Source: Bradyrhizobium sp. CCBAU 51627 (GTDB lineage Bacteria; Pseudomonadota; Alphaproteobacteria; Rhizobiales; Xanthobacteraceae). Taken from it: DNA of 64,000 nt. Where the stretch lies: contig NZ_LBJG01000009.1 in the NCBI RefSeq assembly GCF_028128765.1, forward strand, positions 1 to 64,000, written 5' to 3'. The notes under the pieces were generated by a model. The model did not search any database. It was not told the origin of the DNA and worked only from the letters and a program-made list of their open reading frames with translations. Both the position numbers and the translations under genes were made by a program. Below, piece by piece: positions 44,969-53,133 of this stretch (position 1 is the first letter of the stretch; the number at the start of each line of letters is the position of its first letter).

Positions 44969-46762
44969 TCAAACCCCCGCCACCGACGTCCATATCTCCG
45001 CGAGCTTCTCCCGCAGCGCTTGCCTCCGCGTCAGCGGCGCCGGTGTCTCGTCTTCTTCCGGCAGGCGGAGGCCGATGACGCTGACGCGGCCGCCGGAGAT
45101 CGAGCGTGCAACAAGCACGATTGCGTCAAGTGCGAGCTCGGCGCCTTCCTTCGGCGCACGGTCGAGATGGACGTCGAAATAATCGGCCAGCGTCAGCTTG
45201 CCTTCATCTTCGCTGACCTTCACGCCGTAGATCTCGGCGAGCTCGGCAAGCGTGTGCTCACCCGACACCATGAAGTCTCCGAGCAGATGCGGGTCGGGCG
45301 CCGTACTCGGCTGCATGTCGACGAAGAAGCGGTCGAGCGCCTCGGCCTTTTCCGGCGGGGCCAGCAGGTAGATGTAGTCGCCGGGCGCGACCGGCTCGGC
45401 TTCGGTCGGCGATAAAATGTTCTCGTTGCGGATCACCAGCGTCGGCTTGGACCAGGACGGAATCAGCCCGCGGCGGAAATAAAGACTCTTGGGCCGCACC
45501 GGATAGCCGACCAGCTGCTGCTCGAGTTGGCCGGGCAGGTCCAGCTCGACACGCCGCGGGCCGCGCTCGGCACGCGGCAGCGCCACATGCAGCTTGCGGG
45601 CGGCCGGCGCCAGCGTCCAGCCCTGCAGCAGCAGCGAGATGATCACGACGACGAAGGCGACGTCGAAATAGAGATAGGCCTTCGACAGGCCGACCAGCAT
45701 CGGGATCGAGGCCAGGAAGATCGCGACGGCACCGCGCAAGCCGGTCCAGGCGATGAAGATCTTTTCGCGCCAGTTGAAGCGGAAGGGCGCGAGGCACACG
45801 AACACCGCGATCGGCCGCGCCACCAGCATCAGCACCAGCGAGACAGCAATCGCCGGCAGCACGCTGGAGCCGAGCCGGCTCGGCGACACCAGGAGGCCGA
45901 GCAACACGAACATCACGATCTGCGCCAGCCAGGTCGCGGCATCCAGAAACGCCACCACCGAATTATGCGCCCGCGTCGGCCGGTTGCCGATGATGATGCC
46001 GGCGAGATAGACGGCGAGGAAGCCGGAAGCATGCATGATCTGCGAACCGCCGAAGATGACGAGCGCGGCCGTGGTGACGAACGGCGCATGCAGGCCCTGC
46101 GGCAGCGCGACCTTGTTCAGCCCGATGACGACCAGACGTCCGCCGATCACGCCGACGACGGCGCCGAGCGCCGCCTCCTGGACGAACTCCATCGCCACAT
46201 GGCCGGGCGTGCTCGCGCCCAGCGAGATGTATTCGACCAGCATCAGGGTGAGGAAGATCGCGAAGGGATCGTTGGTGCCGGATTCCGCCTCCAGCGTCGC
46301 CCCGACACGCGGACGCAGACGCAGGCCCTGTGTGTGCACCAGCAGGAACACGGCTGCCGCATCGGTCGAGGCGACCACCGCGCCGACCAGCAGCGATTCC
46401 GCCCAGTTGAGGTCGAGCGCGTATTTCGCGAACGGCGCCGTGATCAGCGCGGTGAGGAGCACGCCGACGGTCGCGAGCATCACGGATGGCGCGAGCACGG
46501 TGCGGATGCTGGCAAAGCGCGTCTTCAAGCCGCCGTCGAACAGGATCAGGGCCAGCGCCACCGACCCGACCAGATAGGTGGTGCCGACATCGTTGAACTG
46601 GAGCTGGCCGGGGCCTGAATCACCCGCCAGCATGCCGATTGCGAGGAAGACCAGCAGCAACGGCGCTCCGAAGCGCAGCGCGAGCAGGCTCGACAGAATA
46701 CCGGCCATGACGAGGACGGCGCCGAGCAGAATGGCGATGCTGAAGGAGTCGAGGGAGGCCAT
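44969..46762 (-). CDS. NhaP2/CvrA-type potassium/proton antiporter
   Basis: Inner-membrane cation:proton antiporter (CPA1), 597 residues from ATG 46762. About twelve helices; the exchanger core has LVGAVVASTDAAAVF and TLEAESGTNDPFAIFLTL (the ND pair), and WTGLRGAVAIFLASIPML. C-terminal cytosolic parts are a TrkA-C-type domain (about 400-490, PSWSKPTLVIRNENILSPTE) and a CorC/HlyC-like domain (about 505-590, FMVSGEHTLAELAEIYGVKV). This three-part layout is that of NhaP2/CvrA, active in osmotic or potassium adaptation. Divergent from an MscS channel gene, which fits an osmotic theme. Confidence 0.9.
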   Translation of the reverse strand: MASLDSFSIAILLGAVLVMAGILSSLLALRFGAPLLLVFLAIGMLAGDSGPGQLQFNDVGTTYLVGSVALALILFDGGLKTRFASIRTVLAPSVMLATVGVLLTALITAPFAKYALDLNWAESLLVGAVVASTDAAAVFLLVHTQGLRLRPRVGATLEAESGTNDPFAIFLTLMLVEYISLGASTPGHVAMEFVQEAALGAVVGVIGGRLVVIGLNKVALPQGLHAPFVTTAALVIFGGSQIMHASGFLAVYLAGIIIGNRPTRAHNSVVAFLDAATWLAQIVMFVLLGLLVSPSRLGSSVLPAIAVSLVLMLVARPIAVFVCLAPFRFNWREKIFIAWTGLRGAVAIFLASIPMLVGLSKAYLYFDVAFVVVIISLLLQGWTLAPAARKLHVALPRAERGPRRVELDLPGQLEQQLVGYPVRPKSLYFRRGLIPSWSKPTLVIRNENILSPTEAEPVAPGDYIYLLAPPEKAEALDRFFVDMQPSTAPDPHLLGDFMVSGEHTLAELAEIYGVKVSEDEGKLTLADYFDVHLDRAPKEGAELALDAIVLVARSISGGRVSVIGLRLPEEDETPAPLTRRQALREKLAEIWTSVAGV

Positions 46763-46975
46763 CCACCTTCCGGGTACAAATCGCTGGATTTGCATCCTTA
46801 TCGTCGCCGCACCAGCCCGCCAACCCATTTTCGCCGCTCGCGGCAATCTGACCGTATTTTGCGGGCTTAACGCGCTTCACTTCGCGGTGTATCGATGGCC
46901 CGGCTGCTGCCCTTGTGGGATTCTGCGGCGCCTTCGAATCATTCCTCCCGCCTGCTTCCCGACGAGACCGCCCCG

Positions 46976-48292
46976 ATGGACATGGACCTCAAAGACCTCA
47001 TGGAGTTCGTGCAGGCCACCGCGCGCAGCGTCGGGGCGGAAATCTCCTCGCCCTGGTTCTACCTGCAATTCGGACTCATTCTGGCGGCCGCAGGGATCGC
47101 CTATGCGGCGGAAGCCGCCATTCGTAGTCGCATCGACATGACGTCGCTGGCGATGCGCTGGCCGCTGCCGCTCCGGCACTTTGCCCGCGTGATGGTCGCG
47201 AGCGGCTCGACCGCGGTGTTCACCCTGCTCGTGATCATCGCCCGGGTGGTCATGTATCACGCGACCTGGCCGAGCCGCAGCTATCTGTTGATGGTCGCCG
47301 CCAAGCTCGGGCTTGCCTGGCTCGCGGTCCGGCTGGTGACCTCGGTGCTGCGCAACGCCTTCTTCGTCAGGCTGGTGTCGGTGGCGGCCTGGTTCGTCGC
47401 AGCCTTGTCCATCCTCGGCCAGCTCGATGCCACGGTCGACCTGCTCGATTCCTACGCCATCGTGCTCGGCGGTCTCAGACTGACACCGCTCCTGGTGCTC
47501 AAGGCCGGCGCCTTGCTGATCTTCGCGCTCTGGCTCACCAACATCGCCAGCAATTTCGCCGAGAGCAAGATCAACTCGACGACCGATCTGACGCCCTCGG
47601 TGCAGGTGCTGCTGATCAAGATCATCCGCATCGGGCTCCTTGCGGTCGCGATCGTGATCGCGCTCGGCACCGTCGGCATCGACCTCTCCGCCCTTGCCGT
47701 TTTCTCCGGCGCGGTCGGCGTCGGAATCGGTATCGGCCTGCAGAAGATCGTCGCCAACTTCATCTCCGGCATCATCCTGCTCGCCGACAAATCGGTGAAG
47801 CCGGGCGACCTCGTCACCATCGGCGACAACACCGGGCGCATCAGCGCGATGAAGACGCGCTATATTTCCGTGGCCGCCGGCGACGGCCGCGAATTCCTGG
47901 TGCCGAACGAGGACCTGGTGACGCAGAAGGTCGTCAACTGGACCTACACCGACAAGAACACGCTGGTGAAGATTCCCTTCGGCACCAACTACGACGCCGA
48001 CCCGAAGCTGGTCTGCAGGCTCGCGATCGCCACCGCGGCCACCCATCCGCGCGCCCAAAAGGCCAAGCCGCCGAACTGCATCCTGATCGAGTTCGCCGAG
48101 GCCGGCATGAAATTCTCGCTCACCTTCTGGCTTGCGGACCCCGACGGCATGGACAATGTCAAGAGCGACGTGATGCTGGCATTATGGGACGCCTTCAAGC
48201 GCGAGGGCATCCGGGTTCCCTATCCCGTCCGCGAAATCCGCGTCCGTGGCGGGGCACTGCCGGTCGAAACCACCGTAGAAGTCCCGAATTGA
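46976..48292 (+). CDS. MscS family mechanosensitive ion channel
   Basis: Inner-membrane tension-gated channel, 438 residues. Five or so helices; the pore helix and beta domain are in FSGAVGVGIGIGLQKIVANF, ISGIILLADKSVKPGDLVTI and GREFLVPNEDLVTQKVVNWT. The C-terminal cage follows. ATG 46976 is preferred; an upstream ATG at 46895 would add 27 residues. Divergent from the NhaP2-type antiporter; both would act in osmotic shock. Confidence 0.9.
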   Translation: MDMDLKDLMEFVQATARSVGAEISSPWFYLQFGLILAAAGIAYAAEAAIRSRIDMTSLAMRWPLPLRHFARVMVASGSTAVFTLLVIIARVVMYHATWPSRSYLLMVAAKLGLAWLAVRLVTSVLRNAFFVRLVSVAAWFVAALSILGQLDATVDLLDSYAIVLGGLRLTPLLVLKAGALLIFALWLTNIASNFAESKINSTTDLTPSVQVLLIKIIRIGLLAVAIVIALGTVGIDLSALAVFSGAVGVGIGIGLQKIVANFISGIILLADKSVKPGDLVTIGDNTGRISAMKTRYISVAAGDGREFLVPNEDLVTQKVVNWTYTDKNTLVKIPFGTNYDADPKLVCRLAIATAATHPRAQKAKPPNCILIEFAEAGMKFSLTFWLADPDGMDNVKSDVMLALWDAFKREGIRVPYPVREIRVRGGALPVETTVEVPN

Positions 48293-48419
48293 GCCCTTTC
48301 CGGCGTCTGGCGGGTAGGCTTGGCTTGCACCAGGGCCGGCAATCATTAAATTAGGCCAAGAAATCAAGCCTTTCCGCCACACTGAAACCGGGCCCTCGAG
48401 CCCAGAGACAATTATCCGC

Positions 48420-49238
48420 ATGAGCTACGTCGAAGCCACCGATACCTCCCTGCGCAAGACCGGCCAGATCAAGCTGCACGGGCCGGCCGCCTTTGCCGGC
48501 ATGCGCAAGGCGGGCGCCCTGGTGGCGAAGTGCCTCGACGAGCTGACCGACATCGTCGGGCCGGGCGTGCCGACCGAGCGCATCGATGAATTCGTCCGCG
48601 ACTTCGCCTTCAGCCACGGCGCCTATCCGGCGACGCTGATGTATCGCGGCTATCGCTATTCGACCTGCACCTCGCTCAACCACGTGGTCTGCCACGGCAT
48701 GCCCGGCGACCGTCCGCTGAAGGAAGGCGACATCGTCAACATCGACGTCACCTTCATCGTCGACGGCTGGTACGGCGATTCCAGCCGCATGTACGCGGTC
48801 GGCCCGATCGCCCGCAAGGCCGAGCGGCTGATCGAAGTGACCTATGAAGCGATGATGCGCGGCATCGCCGCGGTGAAGCCCGGCGCCACCACCGGCGACA
48901 TCGGCCATGCCATCCAGAGTTTTGTGGAACCGCAGGGCATGAGCGTAGTGCGCGATTTCTGCGGCCATGGCCTCGGGCGCATGTTCCACGACGAGCCGAA
49001 CATCATCCATATCGGCCGGCCCGGCGAAGGCGTTCAGCTCAAGCCCGGCATGTTCTTCACCATCGAGCCGATGATCAATCTCGGCAAGCCGCATGTGAAG
49101 ATCCTGTCCGACGGCTGGACCGCGGTGACGCGCGACCGCTCGCTGTCGGCGCAGTTCGAGCACTCGGTCGGCGTGACTGCGACGGGCGTCGAGATCTTCA
49201 CGCTGTCGGAGCGGCACGGCGAGAAGCAGATCGGGTGA
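48420..49238 (+). CDS. map: methionine aminopeptidase, type I
   Basis: Removes the initiator Met from nascent proteins; cytosolic metalloenzyme, 272 residues. Metal ligands are in VNIDVTFIVDGWYGDSSRMY (two Asp), CGHGLGRMFHD (His), FFTIEPMI (Glu) and SAQFEHSVGVT (Glu). Substrate-side His is in SLNHVVCHGMP. Start MSYVEATDTSLRKTGQIKLH, a slightly long N-terminus typical of alphaproteobacteria. Confidence 0.96.
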   Translation: MSYVEATDTSLRKTGQIKLHGPAAFAGMRKAGALVAKCLDELTDIVGPGVPTERIDEFVRDFAFSHGAYPATLMYRGYRYSTCTSLNHVVCHGMPGDRPLKEGDIVNIDVTFIVDGWYGDSSRMYAVGPIARKAERLIEVTYEAMMRGIAAVKPGATTGDIGHAIQSFVEPQGMSVVRDFCGHGLGRMFHDEPNIIHIGRPGEGVQLKPGMFFTIEPMINLGKPHVKILSDGWTAVTRDRSLSAQFEHSVGVTATGVEIFTLSERHGEKQIG

Positions 49239-49252
49239 TCTTGTCGCCTGGC

Positions 49253-49398
49253 CTATCGCCGCCGGCGGAACGATGACGGCGGCCGCTTGTAGGTGGCGGC
49301 AATCGCATCGTTGAAGCGGCGGACGCTGCCGAACCCGGCGGCGAAGGCAATCTCCGCCAAGGTCATATCGGTCTGGTCGATCAGGCGCTTGGCAGGCA
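49253..49398 (-). pseudogene. C-terminal HTH remnant of an AlkA/Ada-type AraC-family protein
   Basis: The minus strand reads AKRLIDQTDMTLAEIAFAAG, FGSVRRFNDAIAATYKRPPS and SFRRRR, then stops at 49253. This is the second helix-turn-helix of Ada/AlkA regulators (FxSVRRFN...Y.R.PS). The methyl-accepting or glycosylase parts and the start codon are missing; the open text breaks at about 49398, right before an EamA fragment on the other strand. Confidence 0.7.
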
Positions 49399-49425
49399 CC
49401 CCAGGCAATTTCGCCGCGAACGACC

Positions 49426-49861
49426 TTGTCCCTGGAGGTCGGGCTGTTGCTCTCGCTGATCTGGGGCAGCTCGTTCGCGCTGATCAAGATTACGCTCGCG
49501 ACGGTACCGCCGTTCACCATGGTTGCCGCGCGGGTCACGATCGCGGCAATGGTCCTGATCTGCGCCGCGATCGCACAGGGACATCCCTTTCCCCGCCAGA
49601 GATCGATCTGGGCGGCCCTCCTCGTGCAGGGACTGCTGCAGAGCGCATTGCCCTTCACACTGATCAGCTGGGGCGAAACGCATATCCCAAGCGGTCTCGC
49701 CGGGGTGCTCAACGCGACTCCGCCGCTGTTCGTGCTCATGCGCTGATGACCGGGCGCGGGCGCCGGACGATCAACGGCCAGAAGGTCATCGGCGTCGCGC
49801 TGGGTCTCGCCGGCGCGAGGCGTCCTGGCGGTGACCGTGCCCGTGCGGAAGCCATGAGGGA
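49426..49861 (+). pseudogene. EamA/DMT-family transporter remnant (frameshifted, shortened)
   Basis: From a TTG at 49426 comes the normal N-terminal half of a drug/metabolite transporter: LLLSLIWGSSFALIKITLA, FTMVAARVTIAAMVLICAAI and SIWAALLVQGLLQSALPFTL, up to NATPPLFVLM, with a stop at 49746. Another frame continues with ALMTGRGRRTINGQKVIGVA, and a further shift gives GVLAVTVPVRKP. At least two frame breaks are present, and the second five-helix half is missing. It is non-functional. Confidence 0.72.
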
Positions 49862-49916
49862 CGCCCTTGCAATTGCCGGTTGAAAAACGCCCGCGACAAG
49901 GCAATGCTGGCGGTCG

Positions 49917-50630
49917 ATGCCCGCCAAAGCCGACCACGACAAGAGCAAGCCCGAGGACACGCCGCATTATCTCGGCCACCGCGAGCGGCTGCGCGAGCGC
50001 TTCTACAGCGCCGGCGCGGATGCGCTCAGCGATTACGAGCTATTGGAGATGGCGCTGTTTCCGGCGCTGCCGCGGCGCGACACCAAGCCGCTGGCGAAGC
50101 TGCTGATCAAGACGTTCGGCTCGTTCGCCGAAGTCGTTCATGCACCGGTGGCGCGCTTGCGCGAGGTCGACGGCGTCGGCGAGGCCGCGATCAACCAGCT
50201 CAAGCTGATCGCGGCGGCGGCGCACCGCGTTGCCAAGGGCGGGGTCAACAGCCGCAACGCGCTGTCGTCGTGGAACGAGGTGATCGCCTATTGCCGCTCC
50301 AGCATGGCCTTCGCCGACAAGGAGCAGTTTCGCCTGCTCTTCCTCGACAAGCGCAACCAGCTGATTGCCGACGAGGTGCAGCAAACCGGCACCGTCGACC
50401 ACACCCCGGTCTATCCGCGCGAGGTGATCAAGCGCGCGCTGGAGCTATCGGCGACCGCCATCATTCTCGTCCACAACCATCCCAGCGGCGACCCCTCGCC
50501 CTCGCAGGCCGATATCCAGATGACCAAGGCGATCATCGAGATCGCAAAGCCGCTGGGGATTGCCGTGCACGACCACATCATCGTCGGCAAGAGCGGGCAT
50601 GCGAGCCTGCGGGGCATGCGGCTGATCTGA
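49917..50630 (+). CDS. radC: RadC family JAMM-domain protein
   Basis: 237 residues. N-terminal helix-hairpin-helix region ([32 protein letters not shown]) and C-terminal JAMM/MPN+ metal site [16 protein letters not shown], with the upstream Glu expected in the region before [13 protein letters not shown]. RadC's biochemical job is unsettled; a link to DNA repair or mobile-element defence has been proposed for the family. ATG 49917 follows the EamA scar. Confidence 0.93.
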   Translation: MPAKADHDKSKPEDTPHYLGHRERLRERFYSAGADALSDYELLEMALFPALPRRDTKPLAKLLIKTFGSFAEVVHAPVARLREVDGVGEAAINQLKLIAAAAHRVAKGGVNSRNALSSWNEVIAYCRSSMAFADKEQFRLLFLDKRNQLIADEVQQTGTVDHTPVYPREVIKRALELSATAIILVHNHPSGDPSPSQADIQMTKAIIEIAKPLGIAVHDHIIVGKSGHASLRGMRLI

Positions 50631-50637
50631 GCAGCTC

Positions 50638-51030
50638 TCACGCCGTCGCGTGCGCCAGCCTGCAGTTCAGCATCCGCTGCACGCCGAAGCGATCGGTGAG
50701 CTTGCCGTAGTAGTCGCCCCAGGGCTGGATGCCGAGCGGCGTGGTGATCGTGCCGCCTTCGGCGAGACGCGCGAACAGGTTCGTCATCGCCTGCGCGTCG
50801 TCCATCATCAGGATGTGAGCCGACCCGCGCATCGGCTCGGCATCGTCATTGTCGGATGCATAGAATTGGATGCCCGGTCCTTCGAACTTCGCGTGCAGGA
50901 TCTTGCCGTGCATCGGTCCGGCGTCGCCGTGGCGCTTGATCTCGGTTACCTTGCCGAGACCGCAAGCGGTGTAGAAGGCGAGCGCCGCCTCGCATTGCGT
51001 CGTGAAGAAGAGATAGTTCGACATCTGCAT
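50638..51030 (-). CDS. VOC family protein (PhnB-like)
   Basis: Glyoxalase/bleomycin-resistance-fold protein, 130 residues. MQMSNYLFFTTQCEAALAFY, then DNDDAEPMRGSAHILMMDDA and GIQPWGDYYGKLTDRFGVQR match the PhnB/3-demethylubiquinone-like VOC subgroup. Two metal-type positions of true glyoxalases are not evident. It lies 23 bp downstream of a TetR gene on the same strand, so the two probably form an operon under autoregulation. Confidence 0.85.
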   Translation of the reverse strand: MQMSNYLFFTTQCEAALAFYTACGLGKVTEIKRHGDAGPMHGKILHAKFEGPGIQFYASDNDDAEPMRGSAHILMMDDAQAMTNLFARLAEGGTITTPLGIQPWGDYYGKLTDRFGVQRMLNCRLAHATA

Positions 51031-51053
51031 CCGCGGCTCCCATCTCCAGCCGA

Positions 51054-51644
51054 TCAGGACTCGGCGCAAGCCTTGAGCGCGGCCACGCGGCATGCGGACG
51101 CGATCGCCGCGCTGACATCCTTGTCGGCGACGGCCCGCGCCATGGTGACACCGCCGGACAGGATCGAGAGCAGCGCCCAGGCGCGCGCGCGTTTGTCCTT
51201 GGACGAGCGACCCGGCAGGCCGTCCGCAACCGCGTTCACCACGCCCTCGATCTCGGCCTCGAACACAGTCTTGATCCCCGCATCCGCGCGCTGCACCTCC
51301 GAGGTCAGGCTCTGCAAGGCGCAGCTCGATCCCAGCTCGCAGACCCGCTTTTGTCCGAGATAGAAATCGATGAACACCTCGACCCATTTGGTACCGTGCT
51401 CGGTGCGCAGATTTTCGACGGCGATACGCAGCTCCTCGAGGCCCGCGACCAACGCGGCCTTGAACGCCTCGCCCTTGGACGAGAAGTGTCCGTAGAACGC
51501 GCCTGACGTGACCTCGGCCTCCCTGGCGAGCCCGTCGACGCCAATGCCGCCATAACCCTGGCGGCGAAAGCCGCGGCCAGCGGCGGCGATCATGCGCGCG
51601 CGTGCCTCTTCCTTGTGTCCGGACTTGTATCGCACCCTTCGCAC
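51054..51644 (-). CDS. TetR family transcriptional regulator
   Basis: 196 residues. N-terminal helix-turn-helix: RARMIAAAGRGFRRQGYGGI, GVDGLAREAEVTSGAFYGHF, SSKGEAFKAAL, the TetR pattern. The C-terminal ligand domain has CELGSSCALQSLTSEVQRAD. It faces the tautomerase gene across a region containing two 14-bp palindromes of the form ATAACGAT, its probable operators. Likely represses itself, the VOC gene and the tautomerase gene; the inducer is unknown. Confidence 0.9.
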   Translation of the reverse strand: MRRVRYKSGHKEEARARMIAAAGRGFRRQGYGGIGVDGLAREAEVTSGAFYGHFSSKGEAFKAALVAGLEELRIAVENLRTEHGTKWVEVFIDFYLGQKRVCELGSSCALQSLTSEVQRADAGIKTVFEAEIEGVVNAVADGLPGRSSKDKRARAWALLSILSGGVTMARAVADKDVSAAIASACRVAALKACAES

Positions 51645-51652
51645 CCTTTTAC

Positions 51653-51727
51653 ATAACGATCGTTATTTTACTGTTGACGGCCCCGCCCCTCCCATGCGAA
51701 TGCAATCACGGTCGTTATATAACGATC
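51653..51727. promoter_or_regulatory. paired palindromic operators for the TetR regulator
   Basis: Site 1: ATAACGATCGTTAT (51653-51666), a perfect 14-bp palindrome just before the tetR start at 51644. Site 2: TCGTTATATAACGA (51712-51725), also perfect, with an overlapping ATAACGATCG half-site. Both share the ATAACGA half. Site 2 would control the tautomerase gene. Confidence 0.7.
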
Positions 51728-51796
51728 GCAATATTATCGCAAGTCGCGATCGCAGCCGGCGTTCGCGGCGTAGACATCACGAAGGGAGCTCCAATC

Positions 51797-52222
51797 ATGC
51801 CGATCACCGTCGTCGCCACCGAAGGCATCTTCAGTGCAGCCGCCGAGAAGACCATGTTCGCCGCGCTGACCGCCTCGTTCCTCAGGCATCATGATCTGAC
51901 AGGCAATGCGTTCCTCACGCCGAACGTGATCGGCGAGATCAGCACCATCCCGAAAGGCCGGTCCTTCGCCGGCGGAACGTCCAACGACATCGTCGTGGTC
52001 GAACTGAAAGTGCCGTCTTTCGCGCTGGCGAGCGCCGGGCAAAAGGCCGACTTCATCAAGGAGGCCACCGACATCGCGTTCAAGGCCGCGGAAGGCCGTC
52101 ATCCGCGCGAGCGGATTTTCGTCAACATGGTCTATGCGGTGGACGGCCTATGGGGCATCGGCGGCAGGGCCTACACCAATGCCGAACTCGGCGACGCCGT
52201 CAGCCGGGCCAGCGCGGCTTAG
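51797..52222 (+). CDS. tautomerase family protein
   Basis: 141 residues. MPITVVATEGIFSAAAEKTM: Pro2 becomes the N-terminal catalytic proline after Met removal, the hallmark of the 4-oxalocrotonate tautomerase superfamily. The length is twice that of 4-OT, suggesting a fused double-unit or cis-CaaD-like form. FVNMVYAVDGLWGIGGRAYT closes the chain. GAAGGGAG lies nine bases before the ATG. Divergent from tetR with shared operators, so probably induced by the same compound. Confidence 0.78.
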   Translation: MPITVVATEGIFSAAAEKTMFAALTASFLRHHDLTGNAFLTPNVIGEISTIPKGRSFAGGTSNDIVVVELKVPSFALASAGQKADFIKEATDIAFKAAEGRHPRERIFVNMVYAVDGLWGIGGRAYTNAELGDAVSRASAA

Positions 52223-52242
52223 GCGCCGCGGTCGGAATGGCA

Positions 52243-52274
52243 GCTGCCGGCGCGTGTGGAATGTCGCCGGCAGC
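52243..52274. terminator. bidirectional hairpin terminator
   Basis: GCTGCCGGCG / CGCCGGCAGC, perfect 10-bp arms with a 12-base loop, exactly in the 60 bp between the converging tautomerase and glycine-zipper genes. No T-run. Confidence 0.55.
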
Positions 52275-52282
52275 GGCCTGGT

Positions 52283-52588
52283 TCAGTAGCAGTATCGCGG
52301 ATCGACCGGGACGTAGCGGCCGTCCCGCCGCTGCATATAGCAGCCGCGCTGATAGGCGTAATAGCCGGAGCGGCGGCGTTCGCCTTCGGCGGCAATCGCA
52401 GCACCCGTGCCGGCGCCGACCACCGCGCCGATCGCCGCACCACGGCCGCCGCCAAGCGCGCCACCCACGATCGCTCCACCTACACCGCCGAGAATGGCAC
52501 CGCCGACAGCGTCCTGCGCCATCGCATCATGGACCGGGACGGCCATGGCGACGGCGAAACATGCTGCAATTCCAAGACGTCGAAGCAT
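52283..52588 (-). CDS. glycine-zipper envelope protein (101 aa)
   Basis: Signal peptide GIAACFAVAMAVPVHDAMAQ, then a glycine zipper with small-residue spacing (AVGGAILGGVGGAIVGGALG, AAIGAVVGAGTGAAIAAEG) that could insert in or line a membrane, and an Arg/Tyr-rich tail (YYAYQRGCYMQRRDGRYVP). Similar to glycine-zipper 2TM or YMGG-like proteins of the cell envelope. Function unknown. Confidence 0.8.
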   Translation of the reverse strand: MLRRLGIAACFAVAMAVPVHDAMAQDAVGGAILGGVGGAIVGGALGGGRGAAIGAVVGAGTGAAIAAEGERRRSGYYAYQRGCYMQRRDGRYVPVDPRYCY

Positions 52589-52670
52589 TCCGAGTCCTCC
52601 CGTTTGATCGCGCAGTCATAGCGTTTGGCGCGGTTCCGGGCCAGAATAATATGCGAGGCGAGCGCCGCAG

Positions 52671-53045
52671 CTACGGCTCGACCCAGCGCTGCACGGCTTC
52701 GGTGGTGTCGGCGGGCGTCGTGTTGAAGCAGATTGCGGCCTGCGGCGCCAGGCGGTGGACGAGATTGAGCACCTTCTCGAACAATAGCAGCCGCTCCTTA
52801 GGCTCGCGCAGGCCGGCGCCGATGACGATGCAATCGAAGCGCTCGTCGCGCAGCGCCGCCGTGACAGCAGCTTCGGCGGCTGCATCGAGATCGATCAGGC
52901 AGCTTGTGATCTCGTAGCCGAGGCCGCGCAGGCGCAGCAGCTGCGCTTCGATATAGTTGCGCACCAGGTCCGGCGTGAGCTGCGGAAACGCGCTGTAGTC
53001 CGCATTGCCGGGTTCGATGCCGATCGCAAGCACGCGCTTGGCCAT
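52671..53045 (-). CDS. conserved hypothetical protein (124 aa)
   Basis: Cytosolic alpha/beta protein, 124 residues: MAKRVLAIGIEPGNADYSAF, FDCIVIGAGLREPKERLLLF and ICFNTTPADTTEAVQRWVEP. The pattern of alternating strands and helices and the final GAGLREP segment suggest a small Rossmann-like fold. I recall similar proteins in Bradyrhizobium but no assigned function. It is downstream of the ECF42-type sigma gene by position only. Confidence 0.6.
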   Translation of the reverse strand: MAKRVLAIGIEPGNADYSAFPQLTPDLVRNYIEAQLLRLRGLGYEITSCLIDLDAAAEAAVTAALRDERFDCIVIGAGLREPKERLLLFEKVLNLVHRLAPQAAICFNTTPADTTEAVQRWVEP

Positions 53046-53133
53046 CGCGGGATTCCCTGAGCAGACCGTCTCCGTTGCTAACGGATGGACAGCCGGCCGG
53101 TTCCGGCACTGATGCAGCGATCAAGCCGACGAG

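Noticed and set aside
49293..49883. Intact 196-codon gene between map and radC
   Set aside because: The frame strings together antisense AlkA text and shifted EamA text; it is a scar, not a gene.
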